From assembly GCA_027067055.1 (NCBI GenBank), contig JAMOMK010000110.1, positions 1 to 64,000 of the forward strand: DNA of 64,000 nucleotides. The letters are read 5' to 3'. The notes beneath the pieces are model-generated. The model saw only the letters and a program-made list of their open reading frames with translations. It was not told the origin of the DNA and made no database searches. Both the position numbers and the translations under genes were made by a program. Shown one piece after another: positions 54,394 to 63,781 of the stretch (its first letter is position 1; each line of letters opens with the position of its first letter). Origin of the DNA: Lysobacterales bacterium (GTDB taxonomy: Bacteria; Pseudomonadota; Gammaproteobacteria; Xanthomonadales; Marinicellaceae).

Positions 54394-55782
54394 ATGAATA
54401 CTCTTCCAGAATTTAATTTAGACCTGATTAAAAAATACGACAAAGCAGGTCCTCGCTATACCTCTTATCCAACAGCTGTCGTTTTTAACGATTCGTTTGG
54501 TCAAGATAATTACACTAAGCAAGCCATAGAAAGTAATGATGTCAATAAGGGTAAACCCATCTCTCTTTATTTTCACATTCCTTTTTGTGATACTTTATGC
54601 TTTTTCTGTGCCTGCAATAAAATAGCCACAAAAAAACGCGACAAAGCAGATGTCTATCTTGATTACCTTGAAAAAGAAATGGCAATCGTCTCAAAACTAT
54701 ACGACAAATCTCGTTTGGTAGAACAAATGCACTTCGGTGGTGGAACACCGACCTTTTTAACAGACGAGCAGTTTGAGAGAATGATGGCATTAATTGCCAA
54801 ATATTTCCCGCTTATCCAGACAGAAGAACGTGACTATTCAATCGAAATTGATCCGCGTTCGGTCACCAAAGAAAGCATGAAGAAGTTAGCAGCTTATGGT
54901 TTTAATCGTTTTTCATTAGGCGTACAAGACGTCAATCCAGTGGTACAAAAAGCCGTCAACCGTATACAGCCAACACAAATGACGCGCGACATAATACAAG
55001 CTTGTCGTGATGTCAATGCCCGTTCAATCAGTGTCGATTTAATCTATGGTTTGCCATTCCAAACTTTAGAAAGCTTTGCCCTGACAGTGGATGCCGTGAT
55101 AGAAATGTCACCCGATAGGTTGTCGGTATTTAACTATGCCCACTTACCGCATCTTTTTGCCCCACAAAAAAGAATCAAGTCAGAAGACTTACCCAAGGCC
55201 GAAGAAAAATTAGCCATATTGCAAATGACAATAGAAAAATTAACTCAGGCAGGCTATGTTTATATTGGTATGGATCACTTTGCCAAGCCCGATGATGAAC
55301 TGGCTATCGCTCAAGCCAATGGCACATTACAGCGTAACTTCCAAGGCTACACTACTCATGCAGAATTGGACCTAGTGGCACTTGGTGTATCATCCATTAG
55401 TTCGGTTAACAATTCCTTTAGCCAAAATGTAAAATCAACAGAACAATACTATGCCATTTTAGATCGAGGCGAATTACCGATTTATCGCGGTTATTTATTG
55501 AATGAAGACGATGTGTTAAGAAAAGCTGTTATTCAGCACCTAGCTTGTCACTTCGCCTTGGATTTTGCAAAGATAGAAAAAGAATTTTCCATCAACTTTG
55601 CAGACTACTTCGCCCAAGAACTAGAAGAACTCAAACAAATGCAACAAGACAAGCTACTAACAATGGATGAAAATAATATCGAAGTCACCCCAGCAGGACG
55701 TTTACTCATCCGCAATATATGCATGGTATTTGATATCTACCTAAGAAAACAAACAGGCCAAAAGTTTTCGAAAGTGATATAA
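54394..55782 (+). CDS. hemN: Oxygen-independent coproporphyrinogen III oxidase
   Basis: 462 residues, radical SAM enzyme making protoporphyrinogen IX without O2; HemJ (11370) would do the next step. The cluster motif is CDTLCFFCACNKI (C-x3-C-x2-C-x-C), the HemN-specific form, with GPRYTSYPTA near the N-terminus, HFGGGTPTFL and DLIYGLPFQT. The full HemN C-terminal domain is present. No FNR box seen in the 57-bp upstream gap. Confidence 0.96.
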   Translation: MNTLPEFNLDLIKKYDKAGPRYTSYPTAVVFNDSFGQDNYTKQAIESNDVNKGKPISLYFHIPFCDTLCFFCACNKIATKKRDKADVYLDYLEKEMAIVSKLYDKSRLVEQMHFGGGTPTFLTDEQFERMMALIAKYFPLIQTEERDYSIEIDPRSVTKESMKKLAAYGFNRFSLGVQDVNPVVQKAVNRIQPTQMTRDIIQACRDVNARSISVDLIYGLPFQTLESFALTVDAVIEMSPDRLSVFNYAHLPHLFAPQKRIKSEDLPKAEEKLAILQMTIEKLTQAGYVYIGMDHFAKPDDELAIAQANGTLQRNFQGYTTHAELDLVALGVSSISSVNNSFSQNVKSTEQYYAILDRGELPIYRGYLLNEDDVLRKAVIQHLACHFALDFAKIEKEFSINFADYFAQELEELKQMQQDKLLTMDENNIEVTPAGRLLIRNICMVFDIYLRKQTGQKFSKVI

Positions 55783-55846
55783 GAGGGAGTCGTATCTTTT
55801 GATAAAAAGTAACACAGAGGAGACACACTTCCTGTTATATGTAATT

Positions 55847-56305
55847 ATGAATATCAAACATTTAATACTAATTTCAGTATCTGTTTTGAGTTCTCTAGTC
55901 ATGGGTGAAGAAGCAATGATATATGCAAAAAAAGAATATTCTGTTGGAAAAGAAACGGTTGTTGAGAGTAAGTCACCTAAGAATACATTTATGGTTGTAT
56001 TCGAAGATGATACTGAAACGGGTTATTTTTATGGCCTTGATACAGAGCGTAATGGCAATCCAATTCTTGATGCACTGCAAATCTACAATGTATCGAATGT
56101 TACCGATAAAGATATTTTGTCGAAAATACAAATCATATGGTCTGGAGATGGAAAAAAAGCAATGCTACTGATAAATGATTACCCCCATGCAGTATTTGAT
56201 TTTGGTGCCAGGCGGGGTTATTGCAGGACAAACTTTCCACCACCAGATAAAAAATGGACAAACCATGGTCATGAATGGAGTGATGCCTCTCTTGAGTTAT
56301 TTTAA
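55847..56305 (+). CDS. DUF2251 protein
   Basis: 152 residues starting at ATG 55847 (the frame extends to 55799). A hydrophobic N-terminus (MNIKHLILISVSVLSSLVMG) looks like a signal peptide. The rest matches the DUF2251 pattern: FMVVFEDDTETGYFYGLD, ILDALQIYNV, LINDYPHAVFDFGARRGYC and HEWSDASLELF. Function unknown. The signal peptide is unusual relative to the cytoplasmic forms I recall. Stand-alone gene with a weak context. Confidence 0.7.
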   Translation: MNIKHLILISVSVLSSLVMGEEAMIYAKKEYSVGKETVVESKSPKNTFMVVFEDDTETGYFYGLDTERNGNPILDALQIYNVSNVTDKDILSKIQIIWSGDGKKAMLLINDYPHAVFDFGARRGYCRTNFPPPDKKWTNHGHEWSDASLELF

Positions 56306-56351
56306 AAACAATCAGGAAGATTTCCAGTGCATTTTATGTAAAAGGTAAAGT

Positions 56352-56552
56352 ATGAGTCGTGTAATTAACAAAACAATCTGTGATAGTTGTGGTATGAAGA
56401 TTTACCAACGCTCCATATCAATTAAAAATTTTCATAAATATGATACTAAAAACAAAGACCGCTTTATCCATCAATTAATGCAACTTGAAAAAGTTGATAA
56501 AGCAGTAGCAACATCTTGGGCAGAGCACGGTCTTTACGAAGAATGTAACTAA
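56352..56552 (+). CDS. Small protein with CxxC motif, unknown
   Basis: 66 residues, unrecognised. CDSCGMKIY near the N-terminus resembles half of a zinc ribbon; there is one further Cys at the penultimate position (EECN). The middle is basic. AAAGGTAAAG precedes the ATG, supporting translation. It lies 46 bp after the DUF2251 gene in the same direction. Confidence 0.55.
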   Translation: MSRVINKTICDSCGMKIYQRSISIKNFHKYDTKNKDRFIHQLMQLEKVDKAVATSWAEHGLYEECN

Positions 56553-56633
56553 TTTAAGAATGTGTTTTAGATAAATTTAGCAATTATTCTCATAACCTCT
56601 GCGTTACTTACTTACCATCCATTTGAACTTCCC

Positions 56634-58226
56634 CTACAATACCTCAAAATCCTTATCCACCATATTTACCAACAGCATTTCTCCATTTTTATAACGAAAC
56701 TCACCAAAACGGGCTTTTTGAAAATGTGAGGCTTTGCCTTCTTGGAAATAAAAGGCATTGGTGGTGAAGTGTATTTGGCGGTTTCGATTCTTAAAGGGAA
56801 TCATGTATTGGTTTTGGCTTAAGTCTTGATTGTGGTATAAATCCACGAAGTTAACAATGCCCTTATCATCCTTCTCAACCACTGCAAATCCAGCATACTG
56901 TGGAATGGTGTTTTGTGTGTTGAGCTTTTGTTGTTTTGCGGCTATTTGGGTCGCTAAATCAAAGCGTAATCGCATATAGTCGCCTTGCATGATTGAACGC
57001 GGATCAACCGGCCCTAATCTAAACAATAATTTATCTCCATGCGCAATTAAGTCTTCTTTTTTACTAATGTTAATAGTAACTGCACCAAGCACTAGTGCAA
57101 CCGTTGCGACAATAACCCACTGACTTGTTGTTGGTAGAGAAAATCTAAATGATGCACTCTTAGTATTTTTATTTGATGAATAGAGATAATTAAAAAGAGC
57201 ATAAGCCACAAGCATGGCGATACCAATACCAATCAGTATCAAAGATTTTACCAGTAATGTCATGTGCAGATTGTAGTAGTACCAAGAGATAAATCCTAAG
57301 GCAGAAAAAATGCCAATCGCTATCAAGACTTTACGATTACGGATAAACCCCAATAGAATAAGCAGTAAACCTGTGCTTATACCAATAATGTAAAAGCTCA
57401 TGGCAACAACAATGCAACAAAATAGCAATGACAACACAGCTTCTTTTGACTTGAGAGGTACCTTAAACTCTTTAAGTGTGACCCACACAAGGTTTATAAA
57501 AACCAGAGCCACCAGTAAACTACTTAAAAAGGCAGCATGAGTCACTAGCCAGCTTGTTGTATCAATTTCTTTGTACCTAAACAAATAACGTTGACTTAGA
57601 ATAAACACCTGACTATAAACCAAGGCAATAGAAAGTCCATAACCAACCGGCTCCCATAAGGGCTGGTATTGACCCCACTTTTTATCTTTGAGCCATATTA
57701 AACTCAATGCAACGGCACTGACGGCTCCTCCAATCCCTGCCAGTCCTATTTCGTGCAACCCTGTGACAAATGCGATTAAGGCAAAACCAGAGGTTAATAA
57801 TCTATGCAGGTAATTTGGTAATAAAAACACCAAAACCATTTGGTATGCAGATAAAATAAAAAGACCAGAACTGCTTATGTTAAAGATGTTCTTAAAGACG
57901 GCAAAAGCAAACATAACTTGCCCTGCTAAGCTTAATGCCATGGCTAGTTGATTTAGAAAATCATTGTGCTTACTTTTAAAGATTAAATAGGCGACCACCG
58001 AACACAGAATTCCGACAACCATTAAGAGTGTGTGAGAACTTTTATCAAACAGAGCTGAAAACATCAGTGCAAAAAAGCCCAACATTAACAAACCAGCAAA
58101 CCAACCAGCTACGCCTTGCAATAAACGAAGATACCATGGCTTTTCAAGGTCTTCATGTTCAGGATAGTCCCCTTCAACAAGATTGGCTTGGCTTAATTGT
58201 CCCCATAATTTTTTAACTTCATTCAT
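56634..58226 (-). CDS. Membrane protein with DUF4401 and GDYXXLXY domains
   Basis: 530 residues. About ten to twelve membrane helices (DUF4401) in the first 380 residues are followed by a soluble domain with the diagnostic IMQGDYMRLRFDL motif (GDYXXLXY) and KARFGEFRYKNGEMLLV. Function unknown; the pair DUF2157 plus DUF4401/GDYXXLXY is commonly encoded together. The frame extends to 58268, but ATG 58226 overlaps the stop of the DUF2157 gene (ATGA) and is preferred. Confidence 0.85.
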   Translation of the reverse strand: MNEVKKLWGQLSQANLVEGDYPEHEDLEKPWYLRLLQGVAGWFAGLLMLGFFALMFSALFDKSSHTLLMVVGILCSVVAYLIFKSKHNDFLNQLAMALSLAGQVMFAFAVFKNIFNISSSGLFILSAYQMVLVFLLPNYLHRLLTSGFALIAFVTGLHEIGLAGIGGAVSAVALSLIWLKDKKWGQYQPLWEPVGYGLSIALVYSQVFILSQRYLFRYKEIDTTSWLVTHAAFLSSLLVALVFINLVWVTLKEFKVPLKSKEAVLSLLFCCIVVAMSFYIIGISTGLLLILLGFIRNRKVLIAIGIFSALGFISWYYYNLHMTLLVKSLILIGIGIAMLVAYALFNYLYSSNKNTKSASFRFSLPTTSQWVIVATVALVLGAVTINISKKEDLIAHGDKLLFRLGPVDPRSIMQGDYMRLRFDLATQIAAKQQKLNTQNTIPQYAGFAVVEKDDKGIVNFVDLYHNQDLSQNQYMIPFKNRNRQIHFTTNAFYFQEGKASHFQKARFGEFRYKNGEMLLVNMVDKDFEVL

Positions 58227-59188
58227 GAGGCTTCTCCATGTGATTCCTTGAGCAACTGCATGAGCCACTTACTGGCAAAGGTCGTCATGGCAATTAATAC
58301 AATGCTGAAGAACAATAGTGTTCCTGCATTAAAGGCATTTTCAAATAAGCGCGTCAATACAAACATGATGAAAAAGATTGCGGATAAAGACCAAGCCGAT
58401 AACAACATCACATCCAATGACTTGAGTCTGAAAAGGTAATACGTCACAGCCATCCACAAAATATAAACGATTAAACATATGAGTTGGTAACTATCGCCAA
58501 CAACCGCGTAAAGGCTTACCCAGGTGAAAGCAAAAAAAGCGCCCAAACTTGCCGCATAAAAGGCTAGGTTTGCTTTGCTTGAATCTTTAATCTGGACGAC
58601 AAAAAAGAACAACAAAGCAGCGCCAGCATTAATCAAGGCATAAAACAGCGTAGTGCCTTCAAAAAAAGAAAATAAACCCCAAAACAAATGATGAATTTGC
58701 ATGTATAAAAATAAACTTAAATTGACTAATGCCAGCCACATAATCCACAAAATACTGTTTCTGGATACCACTGCAATTGGAGTTATACAAAGCATCCACA
58801 ATAAAAATAACTGCCAAGGATCTTTTCCTGTTTGGTAGGTTTGACCGAAAAGAGCAAACAATGCACCGATTAATAAGGCAATAAAAACCAGCAACCCTGT
58901 TGACGGGTGTGAGTATTTGTTTGTTTGTGTATAAAGCCCTGAACTTACAACAAGTAAGGATTGCACCAATAAGAATTTGGTCATTTTAGTCATCTCATTC
59001 CAGTTATAGGCAAAGAAGAAAATAATACCTACAGCCAGTGAAACAAATCCTAAGATAATTAAGTTTTTACTGATAAAGTCGAACCATGTCTTTGGTTCTA
59101 TATTAGCCTGTGTGACTTCAAGGCTTTTATCAATATCCTTAATACGACCCTGTTGTTGCCAGGTGAGCAATTGAGTTCTTTTGTTCAT
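58223..59188 (-). CDS. DUF2157 membrane protein
   Basis: 321 residues. A cytoplasmic N-terminus (RTQLLTWQQQGRIKDIDKSLE) leads to about ten membrane helices; NLIILGFVSLAVGIIFFFAYNWNEM is typical of DUF2157. Function unknown. Translationally coupled by a 4-bp overlap to the DUF4401/GDYXXLXY gene. Confidence 0.85.
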   Translation of the reverse strand: MNKRTQLLTWQQQGRIKDIDKSLEVTQANIEPKTWFDFISKNLIILGFVSLAVGIIFFFAYNWNEMTKMTKFLLVQSLLVVSSGLYTQTNKYSHPSTGLLVFIALLIGALFALFGQTYQTGKDPWQLFLLWMLCITPIAVVSRNSILWIMWLALVNLSLFLYMQIHHLFWGLFSFFEGTTLFYALINAGAALLFFFVVQIKDSSKANLAFYAASLGAFFAFTWVSLYAVVGDSYQLICLIVYILWMAVTYYLFRLKSLDVMLLSAWSLSAIFFIMFVLTRLFENAFNAGTLLFFSIVLIAMTTFASKWLMQLLKESHGEAS

Positions 59189-59289
59189 AATTTTTATTGT
59201 ATCACTAGTTTTGATACCTAAAGTATATTTATAACGTAAAGGTAAGTCGATTAAAAATAGGGCAAAGCTTATTTATTAAGACTTTAAGT

Positions 59290-59784
59290 TTAGCTTTTTG
59301 CTACCGATTGACAAAATGTTTGGGTAATGGCTTCAAGTTGTTGCTGGTCTTGTGCGTCAAAATGGTTCAGAATTGGGCTGTCAATATCCAAAACGCCGAT
59401 GAGTTTGTTGTTTACAGCTAGTGGAATAACAATTTCAGAAGCGCTGGTAGAATCACAAGAAATGTGACCAGCAAAAGCATTAACATCTGCAATTCTTAAT
59501 GTGTTGTTTTTACTAAATGCTGTTCCGCATACACCTTGTCCTAGTGGAATCCATGTACAGGCGACTTGTCCCTGAAAAGGTCCTAAAACTAATTCATCGC
59601 CATCTTTGAAATAAAATCCAACCCAGTTAACTTGAGTTAATGTATTGAACAGTAGACTAGATAAGTTGGCAGCATTGGCAATAAGGTTGGTTTCAGTACT
59701 TAAAAGGGCTCGGGTTTGTTTTGATAATAACTGATAAAATTTCAATTTATCGTCTGTTGTTATTTGTGTGGTTTTAAAAGACAT
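59290..59784 (-). CDS. msrC: Free methionine-(R)-sulfoxide reductase (GAF fold)
   Basis: 164 residues. GAF-domain enzyme that reduces free Met-R-sulfoxide. The three family cysteines are present in ACTWIPLGQGVCGTA and HISCDSTSASE, and IPLAVNNKLIGVLDIDS completes the fold. Expected to help against oxidative damage, as would mutM and the ferritin-like protein elsewhere in the window. Preceded on its strand by the mscL terminator. Confidence 0.93.
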   Translation of the reverse strand: MSFKTTQITTDDKLKFYQLLSKQTRALLSTETNLIANAANLSSLLFNTLTQVNWVGFYFKDGDELVLGPFQGQVACTWIPLGQGVCGTAFSKNNTLRIADVNAFAGHISCDSTSASEIVIPLAVNNKLIGVLDIDSPILNHFDAQDQQQLEAITQTFCQSVAKS

Positions 59785-59788
59785 AAAA

Positions 59789-59811
59789 AAGCCTCAAGAA
59801 AATTGAGGCTT
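59789..59811 (-). terminator. Intrinsic terminator of mscL
   Basis: On the minus strand AAGCCTCAA and TTGAGGCTT pair around a 5-base loop and are followed by a run of T (the A run at 59785-59790). It separates mscL from msrC; the last bases adjoin the msrC start codon. Confidence 0.8.
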
Positions 59812-59842
59812 GATTTTATTACTAGATTCATAGGAAAACTAT

Positions 59843-60241
59843 TTATTTCCTTAATGCATCTCGAATTTCAGTTAATAAAATTTCTTCTTTTGATGGCTCT
59901 GGAGGAGCAGCAGGTGCTTCTTCTTCCTTTTTCTTTGCACTATTTATAGCTTTAATAACCATGAAAATAGAGAAAGCGATAATAATGAAATTTACTAATG
60001 TTTGTACCCAGTTGCCCCAATTTAATGTAACAGCATCTGAATCGGCAGTAGCTTCTTGAAGAACTAAACCCAGTTTTGAGAAATCAACGCCTCCAATCAT
60101 CATGCCGATAGGTGGCATAATTATATCATTAACAAATGAAGTAACAACTTTACCAAATGCTCCACCAATGACTATACCTACAGCCATATCAATGACGTTA
60201 CCCTTAACAGCAAAGTCTTTAAATTCTGACATCATACCCAT
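59843..60241 (-). CDS. mscL: Large-conductance mechanosensitive channel
   Basis: 132 residues, two membrane helices. The family start [20 protein letters not shown] and the [14 protein letters not shown] loop are clear, with a C-terminal amphipathic bundle ([14 protein letters not shown]). It opens as an emergency release valve on hypo-osmotic shock. ATG 60241 has GAGGAGA six bases upstream. Confidence 0.96.
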   Translation of the reverse strand: MGMMSEFKDFAVKGNVIDMAVGIVIGGAFGKVVTSFVNDIIMPPIGMMIGGVDFSKLGLVLQEATADSDAVTLNWGNWVQTLVNFIIIAFSIFMVIKAINSAKKKEEEAPAAPPEPSKEEILLTEIRDALRK

Positions 60242-60287
60242 ATTCTTCTCCTCGTTTATAATAAGTTGTATGATTTTAAACGAAAAC

Positions 60288-60315
60288 GCCTATTTTTACA
60301 AATAGGCATTTTTTT
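60288..60315. terminator. Bidirectional hairpin terminator between glnA and mscL
   Basis: GCCTATTT and AAATAGGC pair in an 8-bp stem with a 4-base loop (60288-60307), followed by a T run on the plus strand and an A-rich run (T on the minus strand) to the left. On the minus strand it would end glnA transcription. Confidence 0.65.
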
Positions 60316-60342
60316 CAAGTGTGAATAATAGTTACATTCTTT

Positions 60343-61749
60343 TTATAGAGAATAGTACATATCAAATTCTATTGGGTGTGTTGTCATACGTAAGCGTGTA
60401 ACTTCTTGCATCTTAAGTTCAATATACGCATCAATGGTGTCATCATCAAAAACTCCGCCGTCTTTCAAAAACTCACGATCTTGGTCTAATGCTTCTAAAG
60501 CCTGATTTAGAGAATGACAAACCGTAGGGATGCCTTTTTCTTCTTCAGGTGGTAAATCGTATAAATCTTTATCCATCGCTTCACCTGGGTGAATTTTATT
60601 CTTAATGCCATCAAGACCAGCCATTAACATAGAAGCAAACATTAAATAAGGGTTGCCCATTGAATCACCAAACCGAACTTCGATGCGGCGGCCTTTAGGG
60701 TTGGCAACAAAAGGAATACGAATAGATGCCGAACGATTTCGAGCTGAATAAGCTAGCATTACAGGTGCTTCAAAACCAGGAACAAGGCGTTTATAACTGT
60801 TAGTTGCTGCATTTGAAAAAGCGTTAATCGCACGGGCATGTTTGATAATGCCACCGATATAATACAAGGCAGTTTCAGATAAGCCACCATAACCCTCACC
60901 AGAAAACAAGTTAACACCATCTTTCATCAAGGACTGGTGAACGTGTTGTCCACTGCCGTTATCACCGACAATTGGTTTTGCCATAAATGTGGCTGTATGA
61001 CCGTATTCATGCGCGACATTGTGAATAACGTATTTTGTCATTAATGTTTCATCGGCTTTTTTCAATAAGGTGTTGAACTTAACACCGATTTCACATTGAC
61101 CAGCTGTTGCCACTTCGTGGTGGTGCACTTCTACAGGAACACCAATACCCTCAAGCACAGTACAAATGGTCGCACGTAATTCATTTAAAGAATCAACTGG
61201 AGGAACTGGAAAGTAACCACCTTTGACTCCTGGACGGTGACCAGAATTATTGTCGGTACTGGCATAAGAATCCCATGCACCCTCTTGTGAATCGATTTGG
61301 TATGACATGTTTTGCATGTCAGTTTTCCAACGCACACCGTCAAAGACAAAAAATTCAGGCTCTGGTCCGAAAAATGCCGTATCAGCCAATCCACTTGTTT
61401 GAATAAATGCCTCGGCTCTTTTTGCTAAAGAACGGGGGTCACGATTGTATCCTTGCATAGTATTTGGCTCTAAAATATCGCAACGAATAATCAAAGTTGT
61501 CCTGGATGTAAATGGGTCTAGAAAGGCTGTATTGGTATCTGGCATCAAAACCATGTCAGATGCGTTAATGGTTTTCCAACCCGCTATTGATGAGCCATCA
61601 AACATTTTTCCTTCTTCGAACAAATCTTCATCTACAGCACTAACAGGAAGTGAAACATGTTGTTCTTTTCCTAAAGTATCACAAAATCTGAGGTCTACAA
61701 ATTCAACATTCTCTTCTTTAATTAAGTCTAATATGTCTTGGGCGCTCAT
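60343..61749 (-). CDS. glnA: Glutamine synthetase type I
   Basis: 468 residues. Makes glutamine from glutamate, ammonia and ATP. Metal and ATP motifs: [42 protein letters not shown] and [23 protein letters not shown]. The Tyr of [12 protein letters not shown] is the site adenylylated by GlnE in this class, so covalent regulation is expected. No GlnB or NtrBC gene is in the window. A clear sigma54 promoter was not found. Confidence 0.97.
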   Translation of the reverse strand: MSAQDILDLIKEENVEFVDLRFCDTLGKEQHVSLPVSAVDEDLFEEGKMFDGSSIAGWKTINASDMVLMPDTNTAFLDPFTSRTTLIIRCDILEPNTMQGYNRDPRSLAKRAEAFIQTSGLADTAFFGPEPEFFVFDGVRWKTDMQNMSYQIDSQEGAWDSYASTDNNSGHRPGVKGGYFPVPPVDSLNELRATICTVLEGIGVPVEVHHHEVATAGQCEIGVKFNTLLKKADETLMTKYVIHNVAHEYGHTATFMAKPIVGDNGSGQHVHQSLMKDGVNLFSGEGYGGLSETALYYIGGIIKHARAINAFSNAATNSYKRLVPGFEAPVMLAYSARNRSASIRIPFVANPKGRRIEVRFGDSMGNPYLMFASMLMAGLDGIKNKIHPGEAMDKDLYDLPPEEEKGIPTVCHSLNQALEALDQDREFLKDGGVFDDDTIDAYIELKMQEVTRLRMTTHPIEFDMYYSL

Positions 61750-62270
61750 AATAATTCTCTAATATTTGTTTATAAAATGGTTGTGAAAGTAATAACCTCC
61801 AATTAAACCTTATTTTTAACTTAAAACCCTTTAAAAATAAGACTCTTGAATATTAGCAGATGTTAATATAACAAGTCGAATAATTAATATAAAATAGTTA
61901 ATTTAGCAAATTATCAGCTCTAAAGGCAGGAATGATTGGGTTGGTTTCGGGTGAGGTCTGTGGGTAAAAGCATTGAGCTTGGTAACTTAGTGAATGCTTT
62001 TAGGCTTAACTTAACAAAATCCAAGACAATCAAAGGAGAGAAGAAGTAACCAAGCTCAATATTCGTGGGTACTTTCAAAACATATTCACATGTTAGTACG
62101 AAATAAACCGTATGTCAATAAATTTATACTATTGCCGTTTATTAACATGCTCTTCGAGTTATGCAATGACCTCTTTTAATGTTCTCTGTTAATTAAAGAG
62201 TTGTTATGCTATCCCCCTTTTGTAATTTATGCTATAAAGCGCACCTTTATTTTTAATTTGGAAAACAACG
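61750..62270. other. 521-bp intergenic region with inverted repeats between glnA and sulP
   Basis: No gene supported. Two overlapping inverted repeats: AAAAGCATT (61966-61974) with AATGCTTTT (61993-62001), and a 17-bp pair, ATTGAGCTTGGTAACTT (61972-61988) with 62044-62060 (16 of 17 matching). They cannot both form at once, so alternative foldings are possible. TGC-TATAAA at 62230-62238 is a candidate extended -10 for sulP. The region should hold the glnA promoter on the minus strand. Confidence 0.5.
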
Positions 62271-63767
62271 ATGTTATTTTCTCCTAAAGGTGACTGGCTT
62301 GGTAATATCAAAGGTGATATCCTTGCTGGTATTGTTGTGGCATTGGCACTTATTCCAGAAGCGATTGCATTCTCGGTAATTGCGGGTGTTGACCCAAAAG
62401 TGGGTTTGTATGCTTCCTTTGCTATTGCGGTAATGATTGCTTTTGTTGGCGGGCGTGCGGGTATGATTTCTGCAGCGACTGCTGCCACTGCATTATTGAT
62501 GGTCACTTTGGTTAAAGACCATGGCTTGGAATATTTACTTGCTGCGACTGTTTTAGCAGGTGTCTTACAAATTGTTGCGGGTTATCTTAATTTGCATAAG
62601 TTTATGAGCTTTGTTTCAAAATCCGTCATGACAGGCTTCTTAAATGCACTAGCAATTCTCATCTTTATGGCGCAATTGCCTGAACTAACAGGCATGGTTT
62701 GGCAAGTTTACGCCCTTGTTGCATTGGGTTTGGGCATTATTTACCTTTTTCCTTATGTTCCTGTTGTTGGCAAAATTTTGCCTTCGCCACTGGTTAACAT
62801 CATTACGCTAACATTAATTGTTTATTTCTATGGCAGTGGCATTGATATTCACACAGTTAGTGATATGGGTAATCTGCCTGATACCTTGCCAATATTTTTA
62901 TGGCCAGATGTGCCACTAAATTTTGAAACACTCAAAATTGTTTTTCCTTATTCGGTTTCCATTGCTATTGTCGGTTTGCTAGAATCGTTGATGACAGCCA
63001 ACGTCATTGATGAACTCACCGATACGCCAAGTGATAAAAAACGCGAGTGTAAAGGACAGGGTTTAGCCAATATTGGTTCTGGACTTATCGGTGGCATGGC
63101 CGGTTGTGCCATGATTGGACAATCTATCATCAATGTCAAATCGGGTGGTCGCGGTCGATTATCAACACTGGTTGCCGGTGTGTTTTTATTGATATTGGTC
63201 GTGTTTTTAAGCGATATTTTAAAAATAGTCCCCATGGCAGCCTTGGTTGCGGTTATGATAATGGTATCAATTGGTACTTTTAGCTGGTCATCGGTTAAGG
63301 AGTTAAAAACCAACCCCAAAAGTGCCAGTGTAGTGATGATTGCTACGGTTATTGTGGTGGTTTGGACACACAATTTGGCTTTTGGTGTATTTACCGGCAT
63401 ATTAATTGGTTCGTTATTTATGGCACAAAAACTTTCGCAGTTTATGTACGTGAAATCGGACTATGATGAAGCAACAGATACACGAACTTATCATGTGGTA
63501 GGGCAGGTGTTTTTTAATTCATCAGATAAGTTTATCAGTTATTTTGACTTTAAAGAAGCCTTAGAAAATATTGTTATCAATGTTAAACGTGCGCACTTTT
63601 ATGATATTACAGCCGTATCTGCATTGGATAAAGTTGTGATTAAACTTCGTCGAGAAGGAGCTGATGTGAAGATAATTGGATTAAACAGTGCCAGTGAAAC
63701 GATGTTGGATAAATTTGCCGTACACGACAACCCTGAAGAAATAGAAAAGTTTATGCAAGGTCACTAA
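62271..63767 (+). CDS. SulP/SLC26-family anion transporter with STAS domain
   Basis: 498 residues. About eleven to fourteen membrane helices; the SulP core IKGDILAGIVVALALIPEAIAFSV and GGRAGMISAATAATALLMV are diagnostic, and the C-terminal domain (about 395-498, ending with SALDKVVIKLRREGADVKIIGL) is a STAS domain. Members carry sulfate, bicarbonate or other anions; the substrate cannot be read from sequence alone. It is followed by a universal stress protein gene, a frequent pairing in marine and autotrophic bacteria from memory. Confidence 0.9.
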   Translation: MLFSPKGDWLGNIKGDILAGIVVALALIPEAIAFSVIAGVDPKVGLYASFAIAVMIAFVGGRAGMISAATAATALLMVTLVKDHGLEYLLAATVLAGVLQIVAGYLNLHKFMSFVSKSVMTGFLNALAILIFMAQLPELTGMVWQVYALVALGLGIIYLFPYVPVVGKILPSPLVNIITLTLIVYFYGSGIDIHTVSDMGNLPDTLPIFLWPDVPLNFETLKIVFPYSVSIAIVGLLESLMTANVIDELTDTPSDKKRECKGQGLANIGSGLIGGMAGCAMIGQSIINVKSGGRGRLSTLVAGVFLLILVVFLSDILKIVPMAALVAVMIMVSIGTFSWSSVKELKTNPKSASVVMIATVIVVVWTHNLAFGVFTGILIGSLFMAQKLSQFMYVKSDYDEATDTRTYHVVGQVFFNSSDKFISYFDFKEALENIVINVKRAHFYDITAVSALDKVVIKLRREGADVKIIGLNSASETMLDKFAVHDNPEEIEKFMQGH

Positions 63768-63781
63768 CGAGAAATATTAAA

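Noticed and set aside
61910-61925. Sigma54 promoter for glnA on the minus strand
   Set aside because: GAGC-N7-TTGC keeps the -12 element but not the -24 GG, so the match is too weak.
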